Of a DNA stretch of 64,000 nucleotides, positions 20,647-30,399 are shown piece after piece (positions within the stretch are counted from its first letter, which is position 1; each line of letters begins with the position of its first letter). The stretch is taken from positions 1,039,501 to 1,103,500 of the forward strand of contig LSRY02000026.1 of NCBI GenBank assembly GCA_001643675.2, written 5' to 3'. This stretch comes from Monocercomonoides exilis (Eukaryota > Preaxostyla > Oxymonadida > Polymastigidae). Under the pieces are notes generated by a model that ran no database searches, was not told the DNA's origin, and worked only from the letters and a program-made list of their open reading frames with translations. A program made the position numbers and the translations under genes.

Positions 20647-23600
20647 ATGGATTTGCTACAAAATGTTCAGTCATTGCCAGTTACACCATCAAAAATTCAG
20701 CCACTTCTTTCACCAGATTTTATTCCAAGACGGTTATTTCAAAGAACTTCATCATTCCTTTCCCCTTCGTTGGGAAAATGGGTTATTATTCCAGATTTCC
20801 CATCCTTTCAAGGTTTCTTTGAACAATTTTATATTTTATTCGAAAGAAATTACTTTTTCTTAGAAACACCCCCTTATAGGAGGACAGCTTTATTAATTTC
20901 AAAATTAGAAGCATGCTGTACGCCTGTGGACTGGAGCGAAAAAGCTTCAGATATTTGTGTTCATTCTCGCAATCTGAAAGAAAAACATTTAAGATCGATT
21001 CTTAATTATATACAAGCAATGCAGAATCAAATTGAACCAACAGACGGTGATGGCTCGTTTTCATACGAAAGTTCTGAGTCTTCTACTCCTGGGAGCATTT
21101 GCGAAGATTCTCAGCAATTTGTCGATTTTCCTCCGCAAACCTGGCCTTCAGTGAAAAAATTCATTCAGTCAAACTTGCTTCGGGGCATATCAGAGCATGA
21201 TGCTCTGTCTAAAGCGACGTTTGAATTCGACGAGGAAGATGCGGTTCTTCTGAAGGAATGGGTGCATCTGGAGCTCTGCTACGAGATAACGCTCCTGTTC
21301 ATTCTTTCGCTGAATGTGAACCCACACAAGGCGAGGGACGTCACGATCACTCCAGACGTAGTCGCAGGCTTTGTCGAGGCGATGGACAGTGTCGACGCGC
21401 GCGAGCGGGACTCAGCTAAGGCGGTGCTGCACTGGATCTACTCGCGCTACCCTTCGCGCCGCTCCTTCATCCGGAAGAGCCTGGCGATTGTGTTTGACCA
21501 GATCGCAAGCGACGAGCTGAGATTCAACGGCATCAACGAGATTATGGATCTGATGGTGTCTGTGGCGACAGGGATGAGTGTGCCTATCAAAGACGACATC
21601 CTGCACCTCTTCACACACGGGGTGCTCCGGCTGCATGCTGCCCCTACTCTCCCGCTTTTTGGAAGGAGGCTCAGCGCCCTTGACACAATCTACGTGAGCA
21701 AAGAGAACAGGCTGTGTGTGGCTGTGCTGGAATGCTTGTGGCGTCTGTGGCCGAAAGTGTCGTCGCAGAAGGAGACTTTGTTTCTGGACGAGATGGAAGA
21801 TGTCATCGAGACAGTCGGGGCAGAGAAGTTCATTGAGATCTGCAAGGAGCATAAAGAGAACGTGAAGCTTCTAACTGATGGGAAACTGAGTGAGCGAGAA
21901 TATTCTGCTGTTTATCATTCGCCCTCGCCATCGCATACACCTACGCCTTCGTTTTCGCCATCATTTTCGCCATCATTTTCGCCTTCGCCTTCTCCTTTTC
22001 CTGCTCCTTCTTCTTATTCCTCGCCTTCTTCGTCTCCTTCACCTCCGTCTGCTCATTCCCCTTCCCTGTTTGCTTCTTCTTCTTCTTCTTCTTCTTCTTC
22101 TCCACCTCATTCTCTTTCTCCTTCTCTTCCTCCTCTTCAAAATTCCTCAATTTCTAACCAAAATTCATCTTTTTCTGATTCACACCTGCCAAATAATACA
22201 ACTCCTACTCTTTCTCTTTCCTCTTCTTCTCCTTCTCACCATCCATCAAAACCCCTCGTTTTGTCCTCCTATCCATCTTCCCACACCCGCCGCTCCAGAA
22301 CACCCAAACTGCCTCTTCTCCACAAGCTTTTCGTTATTCTTGCCCATTGCATCGAAAGCCCCAACTTCAATGTGGCTGAACGGGCACTTCAATACTTCGC
22401 TAATGCGACAATTACGAAGCTGCTGCAGGAGACGAAGCAAGCGTCGCTTCCTGTTTTGTTTGTGGCGATGTACAGATGCAGCCGAGGGCATTGGAATGAA
22501 GGGGTGAAAACATTAAGCTTGTCTGCACTGAAGGTGTTGGAAGAAATTGACTCGTTGTTGTTTGACATGTGTGCGAGGAATGCGAAGGAGAGGAGCGAGA
22601 CGAGAGAAAGAGTGGGGGAAGGGGTGTGGAGGTGTGTGGAGAGGAAGGCGTGGGAGAGGGTGAGGGGGTGGAGGAGAGATAGAAGGAAGAGGAAGAAGGA
22701 GAAGGAGAAGGAGAAAGAGAAAGAGAAGGAAATAAAGGAGATTGGGAATACTATTGAAATAAACAATGATAAAGAGAAAAATAATTTTAGTTCAAAAGAT
22801 GAGTCTAAAACCGGAAAAAATCTAATTTCTCCGAACCACAATGAAAACTTAAGCTCCGAAGTTGAATCGCCAAGTGAGTCTGAAAAGGTATTGTGGTGGC
22901 TCGATTTGCCAGCAGAAATACCGAATTGCGGAATTTATTCATCATCTTCATCACCATCATCATCTTCTTCTGCTTTGAACAATAATAACATCATTTCATC
23001 ATCATCTTCCTATTCTTCCACTTCATCAGCTTCTTCTTCTCTTTCCTCTTCTCCTTCTTCTTCTCTTTCTCAAACTACTCTTCTTTCTCCTTCTCCCGAC
23101 GCAAACGAAAGCGTATTTTCTTCTGTTTCTTCGTTTAATGAAAAAGATAGCTTGGATTGTGAAGAAGAAATGGAAGAAGAGAAGAAGAAGAAGAAGAAGA
23201 AGAAGAAGTCAAATGAGAATAAAGAGGAACTAGAAATAAATACGTCATCATCATCATCTTCTTCTTCTTCCACTTCCACTTCCTCTTCTTCCTCTTCTTC
23301 TCCTTCTCCTTCTCTTCTCAACCCAACTACAAATTTAATGTTCAGCATCATTTCTTCTTCTCGCCTTCATCCAAATGTGAAAAGGTTGATGAAATCTTCT
23401 TCTTCTTCTTCTTCTTTCTCTTTCTCTTTTCCTCCTCCTCCTCCTCCTCCTCCTCTTCACCCTCCATTTAAACTTTCTTCCTCTTTATCTTCTTCTTCTT
23501 CTTCTTCTTCTTCTTCTTCCTTTTCCTCTTCCTCTTCTTCTTCTTTTTCTTCCTCTTTCTCCAAAAACATGCCATTTCCTCAGTCAAAACTTGCTCTTTC

Positions 23601-26600
23601 TTCTTGTTCTTCTTCTGCTTCTTTCGCTTCTTATGCTTCTTTTGCCTCTTTCGAAGAGTTTTCTTGTGCTCCAACAGAAAGAGAGAGAAACAATTTGGAT
23701 TGTTATTCAGGGGAAAAGGGGAGAATGGAAGAAGAGAAGAAAGAAGAGAAGAAAGAAGAGAAGAAAGAAGAGAAAGAAGGAGAAAAAGGAGATGAAAAAG
23801 GAAAAGAAGAAGGAAATAGAGCTTCTGAAATACTTTCAAATGAGTCTTGCAACGGGAAAAACGTTAATATCAATGCCAAAGACGAAATAAATGCAACATC
23901 ATCATCATCATCATCTTCTTCTTCTTCTTCTTCTTCTTCTTCTTCTTCTTCTTCTTCTTCTTCTGATCCCTTAGAGCTCAATCCTGATGATGAAGCAGCA
24001 AAACCAGTTGATTTCGAACTCGATTTGGATGAAGACGCAATTGATACACCAAATTCCAAGCTTGAAAAGAGGAAGAATGTGATGTTAGCTGCTGGAGTGA
24101 AGGAAGAAGAAGAAGGGAAAGAGAAGGAGAAGGAGAAAGAAAGAGAGAAAGATAAAGAAAATGATAATTCTTCTTCTTCTTCCTCTTCTTCTTCTTCTTC
24201 TTCCTCTCTTTCTTCCCCACTTCCTTCTCCACACCCTTCCCTTCTTCCTTCCATTGGAGTGCGAAGAAAATCTCTTCTTCCGTCTTCGATTAGCCAATTG
24301 TTGCAAGACGAGCTTTCGAGTTATGTTTCAGTGGAGAAGAGGAGCCTGGAGACAGTGGCTGCAGCAGTTATGAACAGTGTGAAGAAGAGGGAGGAGAAGG
24401 AAGGAGAGAAGGAGAAAGAGGAAAAGGAAAGGGAAGGAGAAAGAGGAGAAGGAGAAAGAAATGATTATGAGATTGAAAATGGCAAAAAGAATGAGAAAGG
24501 AAAAGAAAAAGAAGAAGGAAAAGTTAACAATAAAGAAAACAACTTGGCCAATTTGACAACAAACAAGTCAGAAAGCAACAGAAATTCACAAGAATTTAGT
24601 TCATCAATTGAACATTTGAGCAATGAAGAAGGTAAAACAAAAGCAGAAGACGAAAATGCAACCGAAGCTGAATTAAAAACAAAAAGCAAAGAAAATAACA
24701 AAGAAAGAGAAAGAGAGAAAGAGAAAGACAAAGAGAAAGACAAAGAAAAAAACAAAGACAAAATAAAAACCAATGAAAAACCTTCTTGTCATTCGCGCCA
24801 CAATTCGAAAACGAATGAAAATGCACCCGAAATCGACGAAGAGTTTGTGAAGATGCTGCAAGATCGAATCAACCCTCCATTTAATCCTTTGCTCCAGTCA
24901 GTTTCACGAAGAAATTCGGAATCGCGTTCTTCTTCGATTGCTTCACAGGAATCTCTGTTGATGTCGTTGAATGCAATGAGCCAGCAGAGACAAGGGGGAG
25001 GAGGAGGAGGAGGGAAGAATAAGATGAATGAGGGGAAGGAAGAGAAGGAAGAGAACGAAAAGAAAGAAGGGAAAGGAGAAGAAGAAATAAAACCAGGAAT
25101 ATCAAAAAATGTTGAAAGAGAAGAAGAAAAAGATATGAAAACAATGGATGATCAATCTGATAAGCAAGCATGGGAAAGAAAAGGTGGCAGTGTAACTATT
25201 AAGGAGAACGATAAAGTCAAAAATGAAGGAGAAGGGGAAGGAAGAGAAGGAAGAGATAGGGAGAATGGGAAGAAGATGAAGAAGAATGAAACTTCAATAG
25301 AAGAACCAATATTGCCAACGATGGTGAAACAAGAAAGTTATTTTTCACTGCTTGAAAAAAAGATGAATGAAAATAAAGAAAATAAAAGAGAAAACAAAGA
25401 AAACAAAGAAAAAGAAGATATTTTCAATGAAAATTTCAGTTTTGCCAGTAAAATACCAGACGTTCTACAAAAGTCAACATATTCGATGATGAATGAAGCA
25501 GAGGTTGAAAATGTGAAAGAGAATAAAATTCGAGTGAGAAGGAAGGCTGATGAAATTATCGATGATTCTTTGTGTTCTTCTTCTTCTTCTACATCTTCTA
25601 CATCTTCTCAAAAATTACCTGAACTAATTAAATCAAATTCTGTCATTAGAGAACAACCTTCAAAAAGTCATTTTCAATCAGAAAACATCAAAAATTACGC
25701 AAATTCTTCTCAAAATGCCAATTTTGAAGAAGAAGAAGAAAAAGAAGAAAATGAAAATGAGAAAGAAAGAGAAAGAGAAAGAGAGAAAGAAAAATTACCA
25801 TTGCAAAATCGGAAGAAGAAGAAGAAATATAAAATTTCGAATGAATTTAAAGAAAATGTTCATAAAAAAGTTGGTTTTGTCACAGAATTTAGTGAAAATG
25901 TTGGATTTAACATGGGAAAAAGAGAAAGAGGAAAAGAAATAAGAAGAGGAGAAGGAGAAGGAAGAGAAGGAAGAAGAGAAGAAGGAAGAAGAGGAGAAAG
26001 AGGAGAAAGAAAAGAAGAAAGCCAAATAAATGAAAAAGATATGCTTCGTATAAGCAAAGCTATTTCTTCCTCTAAAACTTCTCACAATTCATCCAAATTT
26101 GCTCAAAAAACACAAAAATCTTCAAATTTGCTCAAAAATAGCAAAAAAGAGAAAAAAGGTGGAAGAGAAGAAGAAGAGAAAGAGAAAGAAAAAGAAGAAA
26201 ACACATTTTTCTCTTCTTTCCCTTCTTTTTCTCTCTTTCGCCCTTTCCCATCCACTTCTTCTTCCATGAAACATTCTTCGGATTCAGAATTTTCACTTTT
26301 TAGCAGAAGCTCTCAATCATTTGCACTGCCTACTCTTCAGCTTCCTTCTGATTCAGATTTGGTTTGTGCTAGTTATTGTGGTGGCGGAGGAGGAGGAGGA
26401 GGAGGAGGAGGTGGTGGTGGTGGTGGTGGAATAAATGAGAACAACAATAAAAAGGTTAATAATTTTAATAATAATTATGGTTATAATTCATCGAATGCAC
26501 AAATAAATAAGAAAAATGAAACAAGCTCAAATTCTTCATCAACATCTTCTCCTTCTCTTTCTCCTTCTCCCTCTTCTTCCACAAATCCAAGCCCTCCTTC

Positions 26601-28494
26601 TCTTCTCCGTTCTTGTAACTCTGCAGTTTTCCCTTCTTCCTCTTCTCCTTCCTCTTCCTCCTCCTCCTCCTCCTCCTCTTCTTCTTCTTCTTCTGTTCCT
26701 TTCCGACTCCACCAATCTTTCAGCCCAACACGTCACACAAAGCCACTTCGTTCAATCGATCCAACTACTTTCAATTCTTTCAAAACATTTTCTGATTTTC
26801 GCAATGTTCATACTGCTTCTCCTTCTTCGTCTTCTTCTTCTCTTTCTTCTTCTCCTTCGCCTTCGCCTTCTCCAATTCATTCTCCTTCTCATTCTTCATT
26901 TCCCTCTTCTTCCTCTTCCTCTTCTCCTCTTTCTCCTTCTCCTTCTCCTCTTCTCAAGCCCACTCGTCCTAATCGTTTGTGCCAATCACCCACTTTCATC
27001 AGAAGAGCACAAAGATCACATTCTTCTTTGAACCAACGCCACGTCTCATTAACTACCCTGCCTTCATTGAAAACTTCTTCTTCGACCGCTTCATTCACTT
27101 CTTCTTCTTCCTCTTCTGTTGATTCTTCTTCTTCTCCTCCTCCTCCTTTAAATTCATATCCATATAATTCATCTTCCTCTTCAACAACACCTTCACCAAT
27201 TGATATCATTTCCAGCAAATCTCTTTTGTATTTGATCAACACCCCACTTTCATCCTCAACATCTTCTTCTTCTTCTTCTTCTTCTTCTTCTTCTTCTTTG
27301 CTTCCTCCTTCTTCTTCAGTATTTCTTCCACTTTCCTCTTCTTGTTCTCGCTCCCGTTCCAGTTCCCGTTCTCATTCTCGCTCTCGTTCGCCTTCTCCTT
27401 CTCCTTCTCCTTCTCCTTCTCCTTCTCCTTCATCTTCATCTTCATCTTCATCTTCCACTCCTTCTTCCTCTTCCTCTCGTTCTCGTTCTCGTTCCCCTTC
27501 TCGTTCTCTCTCTCCAACTCTTTCTACTTCCCTCTCCCCTTCTCTTTCTCTCTCCCCTTCTCTTTCTCATTCTCTTGTAGATTCTCGTTCTTCTTCCTCT
27601 TCTTTCTCTTCTTCTTTTTCCTCTTCTCTTTCTCCTTCTCCTTCTCCTTCTCCTCTTCTTCCTCTGCGATGGAAGCTTCCTAGCTCAAATACCTCAAATC
27701 TTCCTGTTTTTGACCCAGTTGAAAGCGAAGAAGCGTCTACCAATTGTATTTCTTTGTGCCTCACTGAAAACTCTTGCCAATCCAAAAAACGAAATTTTCC
27801 TTCTTCTTCTTCTTCTTCATCGTCATCTTCTTCTTCAGACTCAATTTCGCCTTCATTTTATTCACAAGCAATGAAATCAGAGCTGACTAATAAACAAAAT
27901 CTTTCTTCGAATGTTCCTCTGTTTCCAGCATTTAAGCCGTCGCAGCCGGTGAAAGCAAGGATCGGGGCGACGAGGCTAATGAAGGAGCATGAAAAGGCAA
28001 TGCAACAATACCAACATCAACAGCAGCATAGTCAATTTCATAATCAACATGTTAGTCAGCAAGTTAATCAGCATGTTAATCCACACATTCAGTATAGTCA
28101 GCATAATCAATTGAATCAGCACAATCAGCGCAATCAGTATAGCCAGTTTAGTCAGTATAGCCAGCATCATCCGCTTCAGAGTCAGCAGTTTCATCCATCT
28201 CAACAACAACAACAACAACAAAGCCAAAGCCAAAGTCAAAGTCAAAGTCAATATCAACATTCTCTTCAACCACAGAAAGTGAAGTCATCACAAGAATTGC
28301 CCCTCAGGCAAAGCATTGAAACTCCTTTTCATTCGACTGCTTCTTCTGTTTCTTCTGCTTCTTCTGCTTCTTCTGCTTCAGCTCAGCTGCCTCCTCTTCT
28401 GCAAAGGAAGAAGGAGAGGAAAGAAACACACAGTTTGTTCAGAAGTGGTTCAAAAACAGGGAGTTCGATGATTTCTTTGGTTGATTCGGTATAG
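20647..28494 (+). CDS. PPP2R5-like: PP2A B56/B' regulatory subunit with giant low-complexity tail
   Basis: The B56 subunit targets protein phosphatase 2A to substrates. Core blocks: WPSVKKFIQSNLLRG near residue 165, DARERDSAKAVLHWIYSRYP near 250, RSFIRKSLAIVFDQI, GINEIMDLM, LECLWRLWPKVSSQKE near 360, FLDEMEDVIE, then, after a Ser/Pro-rich insert (about 420-550), LFVILAHCIESPNFNVAERA, HWNEGVKTLSLSALKVLEE and FDMCARNAKE, matching the C-terminal HEAT-like repeats. The core ends near 680. The remaining 1,900 or so residues are poly-Ser, Ser/Pro, Lys/Glu, poly-Gly, SQ/NQ and Gln/His tracts without a domain; known B56 proteins are about 450-650 residues. I chose the first in-frame ATG (20,647); the frame opens after a TAG at 20,578-20,580. 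Ends in TAG. No intron seen. The conserved core plus 7.8 kb without an internal stop shows that it is under selection and read with the standard code. Confidence 0.93.
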   Translation: MDLLQNVQSLPVTPSKIQPLLSPDFIPRRLFQRTSSFLSPSLGKWVIIPDFPSFQGFFEQFYILFERNYFFLETPPYRRTALLISKLEACCTPVDWSEKASDICVHSRNLKEKHLRSILNYIQAMQNQIEPTDGDGSFSYESSESSTPGSICEDSQQFVDFPPQTWPSVKKFIQSNLLRGISEHDALSKATFEFDEEDAVLLKEWVHLELCYEITLLFILSLNVNPHKARDVTITPDVVAGFVEAMDSVDARERDSAKAVLHWIYSRYPSRRSFIRKSLAIVFDQIASDELRFNGINEIMDLMVSVATGMSVPIKDDILHLFTHGVLRLHAAPTLPLFGRRLSALDTIYVSKENRLCVAVLECLWRLWPKVSSQKETLFLDEMEDVIETVGAEKFIEICKEHKENVKLLTDGKLSEREYSAVYHSPSPSHTPTPSFSPSFSPSFSPSPSPFPAPSSYSSPSSSPSPPSAHSPSLFASSSSSSSSSPPHSLSPSLPPLQNSSISNQNSSFSDSHLPNNTTPTLSLSSSSPSHHPSKPLVLSSYPSSHTRRSRTPKLPLLHKLFVILAHCIESPNFNVAERALQYFANATITKLLQETKQASLPVLFVAMYRCSRGHWNEGVKTLSLSALKVLEEIDSLLFDMCARNAKERSETRERVGEGVWRCVERKAWERVRGWRRDRRKRKKEKEKEKEKEKEIKEIGNTIEINNDKEKNNFSSKDESKTGKNLISPNHNENLSSEVESPSESEKVLWWLDLPAEIPNCGIYSSSSSPSSSSSALNNNNIISSSSSYSSTSSASSSLSSSPSSSLSQTTLLSPSPDANESVFSSVSSFNEKDSLDCEEEMEEEKKKKKKKKKSNENKEELEINTSSSSSSSSSTSTSSSSSSSPSPSLLNPTTNLMFSIISSSRLHPNVKRLMKSSSSSSSFSFSFPPPPPPPPLHPPFKLSSSLSSSSSSSSSSSFSSSSSSSFSSSFSKNMPFPQSKLALSSCSSSASFASYASFASFEEFSCAPTERERNNLDCYSGEKGRMEEEKKEEKKEEKKEEKEGEKGDEKGKEEGNRASEILSNESCNGKNVNINAKDEINATSSSSSSSSSSSSSSSSSSSSSSDPLELNPDDEAAKPVDFELDLDEDAIDTPNSKLEKRKNVMLAAGVKEEEEGKEKEKEKEREKDKENDNSSSSSSSSSSSSSLSSPLPSPHPSLLPSIGVRRKSLLPSSISQLLQDELSSYVSVEKRSLETVAAAVMNSVKKREEKEGEKEKEEKEREGERGEGERNDYEIENGKKNEKGKEKEEGKVNNKENNLANLTTNKSESNRNSQEFSSSIEHLSNEEGKTKAEDENATEAELKTKSKENNKEREREKEKDKEKDKEKNKDKIKTNEKPSCHSRHNSKTNENAPEIDEEFVKMLQDRINPPFNPLLQSVSRRNSESRSSSIASQESLLMSLNAMSQQRQGGGGGGGKNKMNEGKEEKEENEKKEGKGEEEIKPGISKNVEREEEKDMKTMDDQSDKQAWERKGGSVTIKENDKVKNEGEGEGREGRDRENGKKMKKNETSIEEPILPTMVKQESYFSLLEKKMNENKENKRENKENKEKEDIFNENFSFASKIPDVLQKSTYSMMNEAEVENVKENKIRVRRKADEIIDDSLCSSSSSTSSTSSQKLPELIKSNSVIREQPSKSHFQSENIKNYANSSQNANFEEEEEKEENENEKEREREREKEKLPLQNRKKKKKYKISNEFKENVHKKVGFVTEFSENVGFNMGKRERGKEIRRGEGEGREGRREEGRRGERGERKEESQINEKDMLRISKAISSSKTSHNSSKFAQKTQKSSNLLKNSKKEKKGGREEEEKEKEKEENTFFSSFPSFSLFRPFPSTSSSMKHSSDSEFSLFSRSSQSFALPTLQLPSDSDLVCASYCGGGGGGGGGGGGGGGGGINENNNKKVNNFNNNYGYNSSNAQINKKNETSSNSSSTSSPSLSPSPSSSTNPSPPSLLRSCNSAVFPSSSSPSSSSSSSSSSSSSSSVPFRLHQSFSPTRHTKPLRSIDPTTFNSFKTFSDFRNVHTASPSSSSSSLSSSPSPSPSPIHSPSHSSFPSSSSSSSPLSPSPSPLLKPTRPNRLCQSPTFIRRAQRSHSSLNQRHVSLTTLPSLKTSSSTASFTSSSSSSVDSSSSPPPPLNSYPYNSSSSSTTPSPIDIISSKSLLYLINTPLSSSTSSSSSSSSSSSSLLPPSSSVFLPLSSSCSRSRSSSRSHSRSRSPSPSPSPSPSPSPSSSSSSSSSTPSSSSSRSRSRSPSRSLSPTLSTSLSPSLSLSPSLSHSLVDSRSSSSSFSSSFSSSLSPSPSPSPLLPLRWKLPSSNTSNLPVFDPVESEEASTNCISLCLTENSCQSKKRNFPSSSSSSSSSSSSDSISPSFYSQAMKSELTNKQNLSSNVPLFPAFKPSQPVKARIGATRLMKEHEKAMQQYQHQQQHSQFHNQHVSQQVNQHVNPHIQYSQHNQLNQHNQRNQYSQFSQYSQHHPLQSQQFHPSQQQQQQQSQSQSQSQSQYQHSLQPQKVKSSQELPLRQSIETPFHSTASSVSSASSASSASAQLPPLLQRKKERKETHSLFRSGSKTGSSMISLVDSV

Positions 28495-28704
28495 GCTGTT
28501 TGGAAGGAGTGAAAAAAATGAATATCTCATAGAAAAAAGAAGTCAAAGAATGTTATTTGATTTTTATTTATTTATTTATTTCAAGTCAAAAGGAAGAATG
28601 ATTTGAAGCCTGAGAAAGTGAGGATTTTGAATTCGTCTTGTTAATTTTTGCTTGTCATAGAAAATAAACTGAAGGGAATTGGATGTTATATTTTCTTCTC
28701 TGTT

Positions 28705-28740
28705 CTTCTCTTTCCTTTCCTTTCCTTTCCTTTCCTTTTC
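28705..28740 (+). repeat. TTTCC pentanucleotide microsatellite
   Basis: Several consecutive CTTTC units within pyrimidine-rich sequence downstream of the B56 gene. Confidence 0.8.
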
Positions 28741-29498
28741 GATATTTCAATATTGTTTTTCTCAAATTCAATTTTCTCTTCCTTTTTAAAAAATACTTTT
28801 GAAAACGTCTTTGTTTTTGAAGAAATTGAGAGAAAATGTGTATTTTTGGCGAGTTTGAAGCCTGATTGTATTTCTATCTTTTTTTCGTTTCTTTCTTTCT
28901 TCATGATGATGGTTTTGTGAGTCTGTTTTGTTTCTTTCTTTCTTTCTTCTTTTTCTTCTTTTTCTTTGATCATTATTTTTTTTAAATCTATTTGAAGAAT
29001 TGAGGCTATGAAGTTTCACAGCAATAATTCATTTGGTGCGTATTTTCAGTTTTGCATGCATTTTGAAATCATTCTCGAGATTTCCTTTCCTTCTTTTTTT
29101 AAGCTTTTTTTTTTCTAACTTAAGCAAAGTTTATTTCGAATTATTGAGAGAGAGAAAAAATGTTTGCATTTTCAATTCTTTATTCTTTTTTTTTTTAATT
29201 TTATTTTTCAATTTTTTTATTTTTTTAATTAACACCCCCAATCCCCATCAACTACATCAACCCTATCACCTTTATCAACTCCATCAACATTATCATTTTC
29301 ATTTATGTCTTCATTGTTATCAACCCCTTTTGCCCTTTCGGCCCCATATCCTCCGTTTTTTGACTCCAATCCTTGCATTCTGTTATATATTTATATATAT
29401 ATTTATATTTGTGCATAATTGTGAAAGAGAGAGAGAGTAAGAGAATGAGTGAATGAGTGAGAAAGAGAGAAGTTGCTTCAATTATGTTATGTATGTTA

Positions 29499-29529
29499 TA
29501 ACATAACTTTTCCTGGAAAAGTTATGTTA
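29499..29529. other. perfect 15-bp inverted repeat with one-base centre
   Basis: Arm TAACATAACTTTTCC (29,499-29,513), a single T, then its exact reverse complement (29,515-29,529). It lies about 1 kb past the B56 stop codon. It could be cruciform DNA or a small foldback; no function can be assigned. Confidence 0.8.
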
Positions 29530-30399
29530 TTCAATGATTCAGGTTATGGAAAAGTTGCTTGTTTCGTTAAAAGTTGGGATATGCTTTTCTATTTTGAATA
29601 TGAATCCTATATTTGGAGGGGGGAACGAAGTTTAGTCTTTTCTGTTGATTATTTTTATTATTGTTGTTATTAAAAATGTTATGATTAATAAGTCTCATTT
29701 TGGTTGAAGAATTCAAAAATTTTGCGTTGTTCTTCATTTTGCTGATATCTACGTATTCTTTCATTTATATTGGTTGAAAACGAAGCATCCAACCAATTTA
29801 TTTGATCATTTTTTGAGTTATATTTGTAAATCTATTTATTGTATTTCAAATTGCTCTTAATTCCAAATTTCAAAACTTATCATTTGTATAATATGTTGTA
29901 ATCTGTTAAGCACCCTTCTATTGATTAATTTTGCATTTTGTTTGTAATTTTCTTTTAATGAAATAAATAGCTTTTATTATTTTCACAAATAATCTTTAAT
30001 GAAAATTTGTCAAAAATATTTGTTTCTTCGATTTTAACTTTCCTTTTCTTGTTTTATTTTTTTTTTTAAGAATTAACTTTTGTAAGAAAATGTCATTCAA
30101 ATGATTTTTTGTCATTCAAAGATTTTTTTCTTTTCAGAAATCTTATTTGTTTGTTTTCTTTTCTTCAATTCCGATTCTTTTCAAAAATTAAATTAAGAAG
30201 AATAAAGGCATACTTTTTTTGAACTTCGAATGGCTTGTTTGTGTTGATTTCAAAATAGCAAAAATCATGTGCATAAAATAAAATTTGATAAAAATAAAAA
30301 TATCAAAAACATTCAGAATGAAATGAAGAAGAAAATGATGATGAGTACCTTTTCGCAGATTATGAAATTTCATTCCATCAAATAATTGAAAATTGATGC

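Larger units (their letters stand above)
28495..30399. other. AT-rich intergenic region between two converging genes
   Basis: No gene supported. It contains a TTTCC pentamer run (about 28,705-28,740), T-rich tracts, an ATATAT stretch near 29,385-29,410 and the hairpin at 29,499-29,529. Confidence 0.6.

Noticed and set aside
21890-28269. Dozens of open frames on both strands inside the B56 and DPYD-like genes
   Set aside because: All are shadows of triplet repeats, which stay open in every frame; the conserved domains lie in the annotated frames.
14109-28494. Genome-wide reassignment of TAA/TAG to glutamine
   Set aside because: The two conserved genes here span about 4,600 codons, use CAA and CAG freely, and contain no internal TAA or TAG; the B56 gene itself ends in TAG. 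The host code is therefore standard, leaving only a transposon-specific or mutational explanation.
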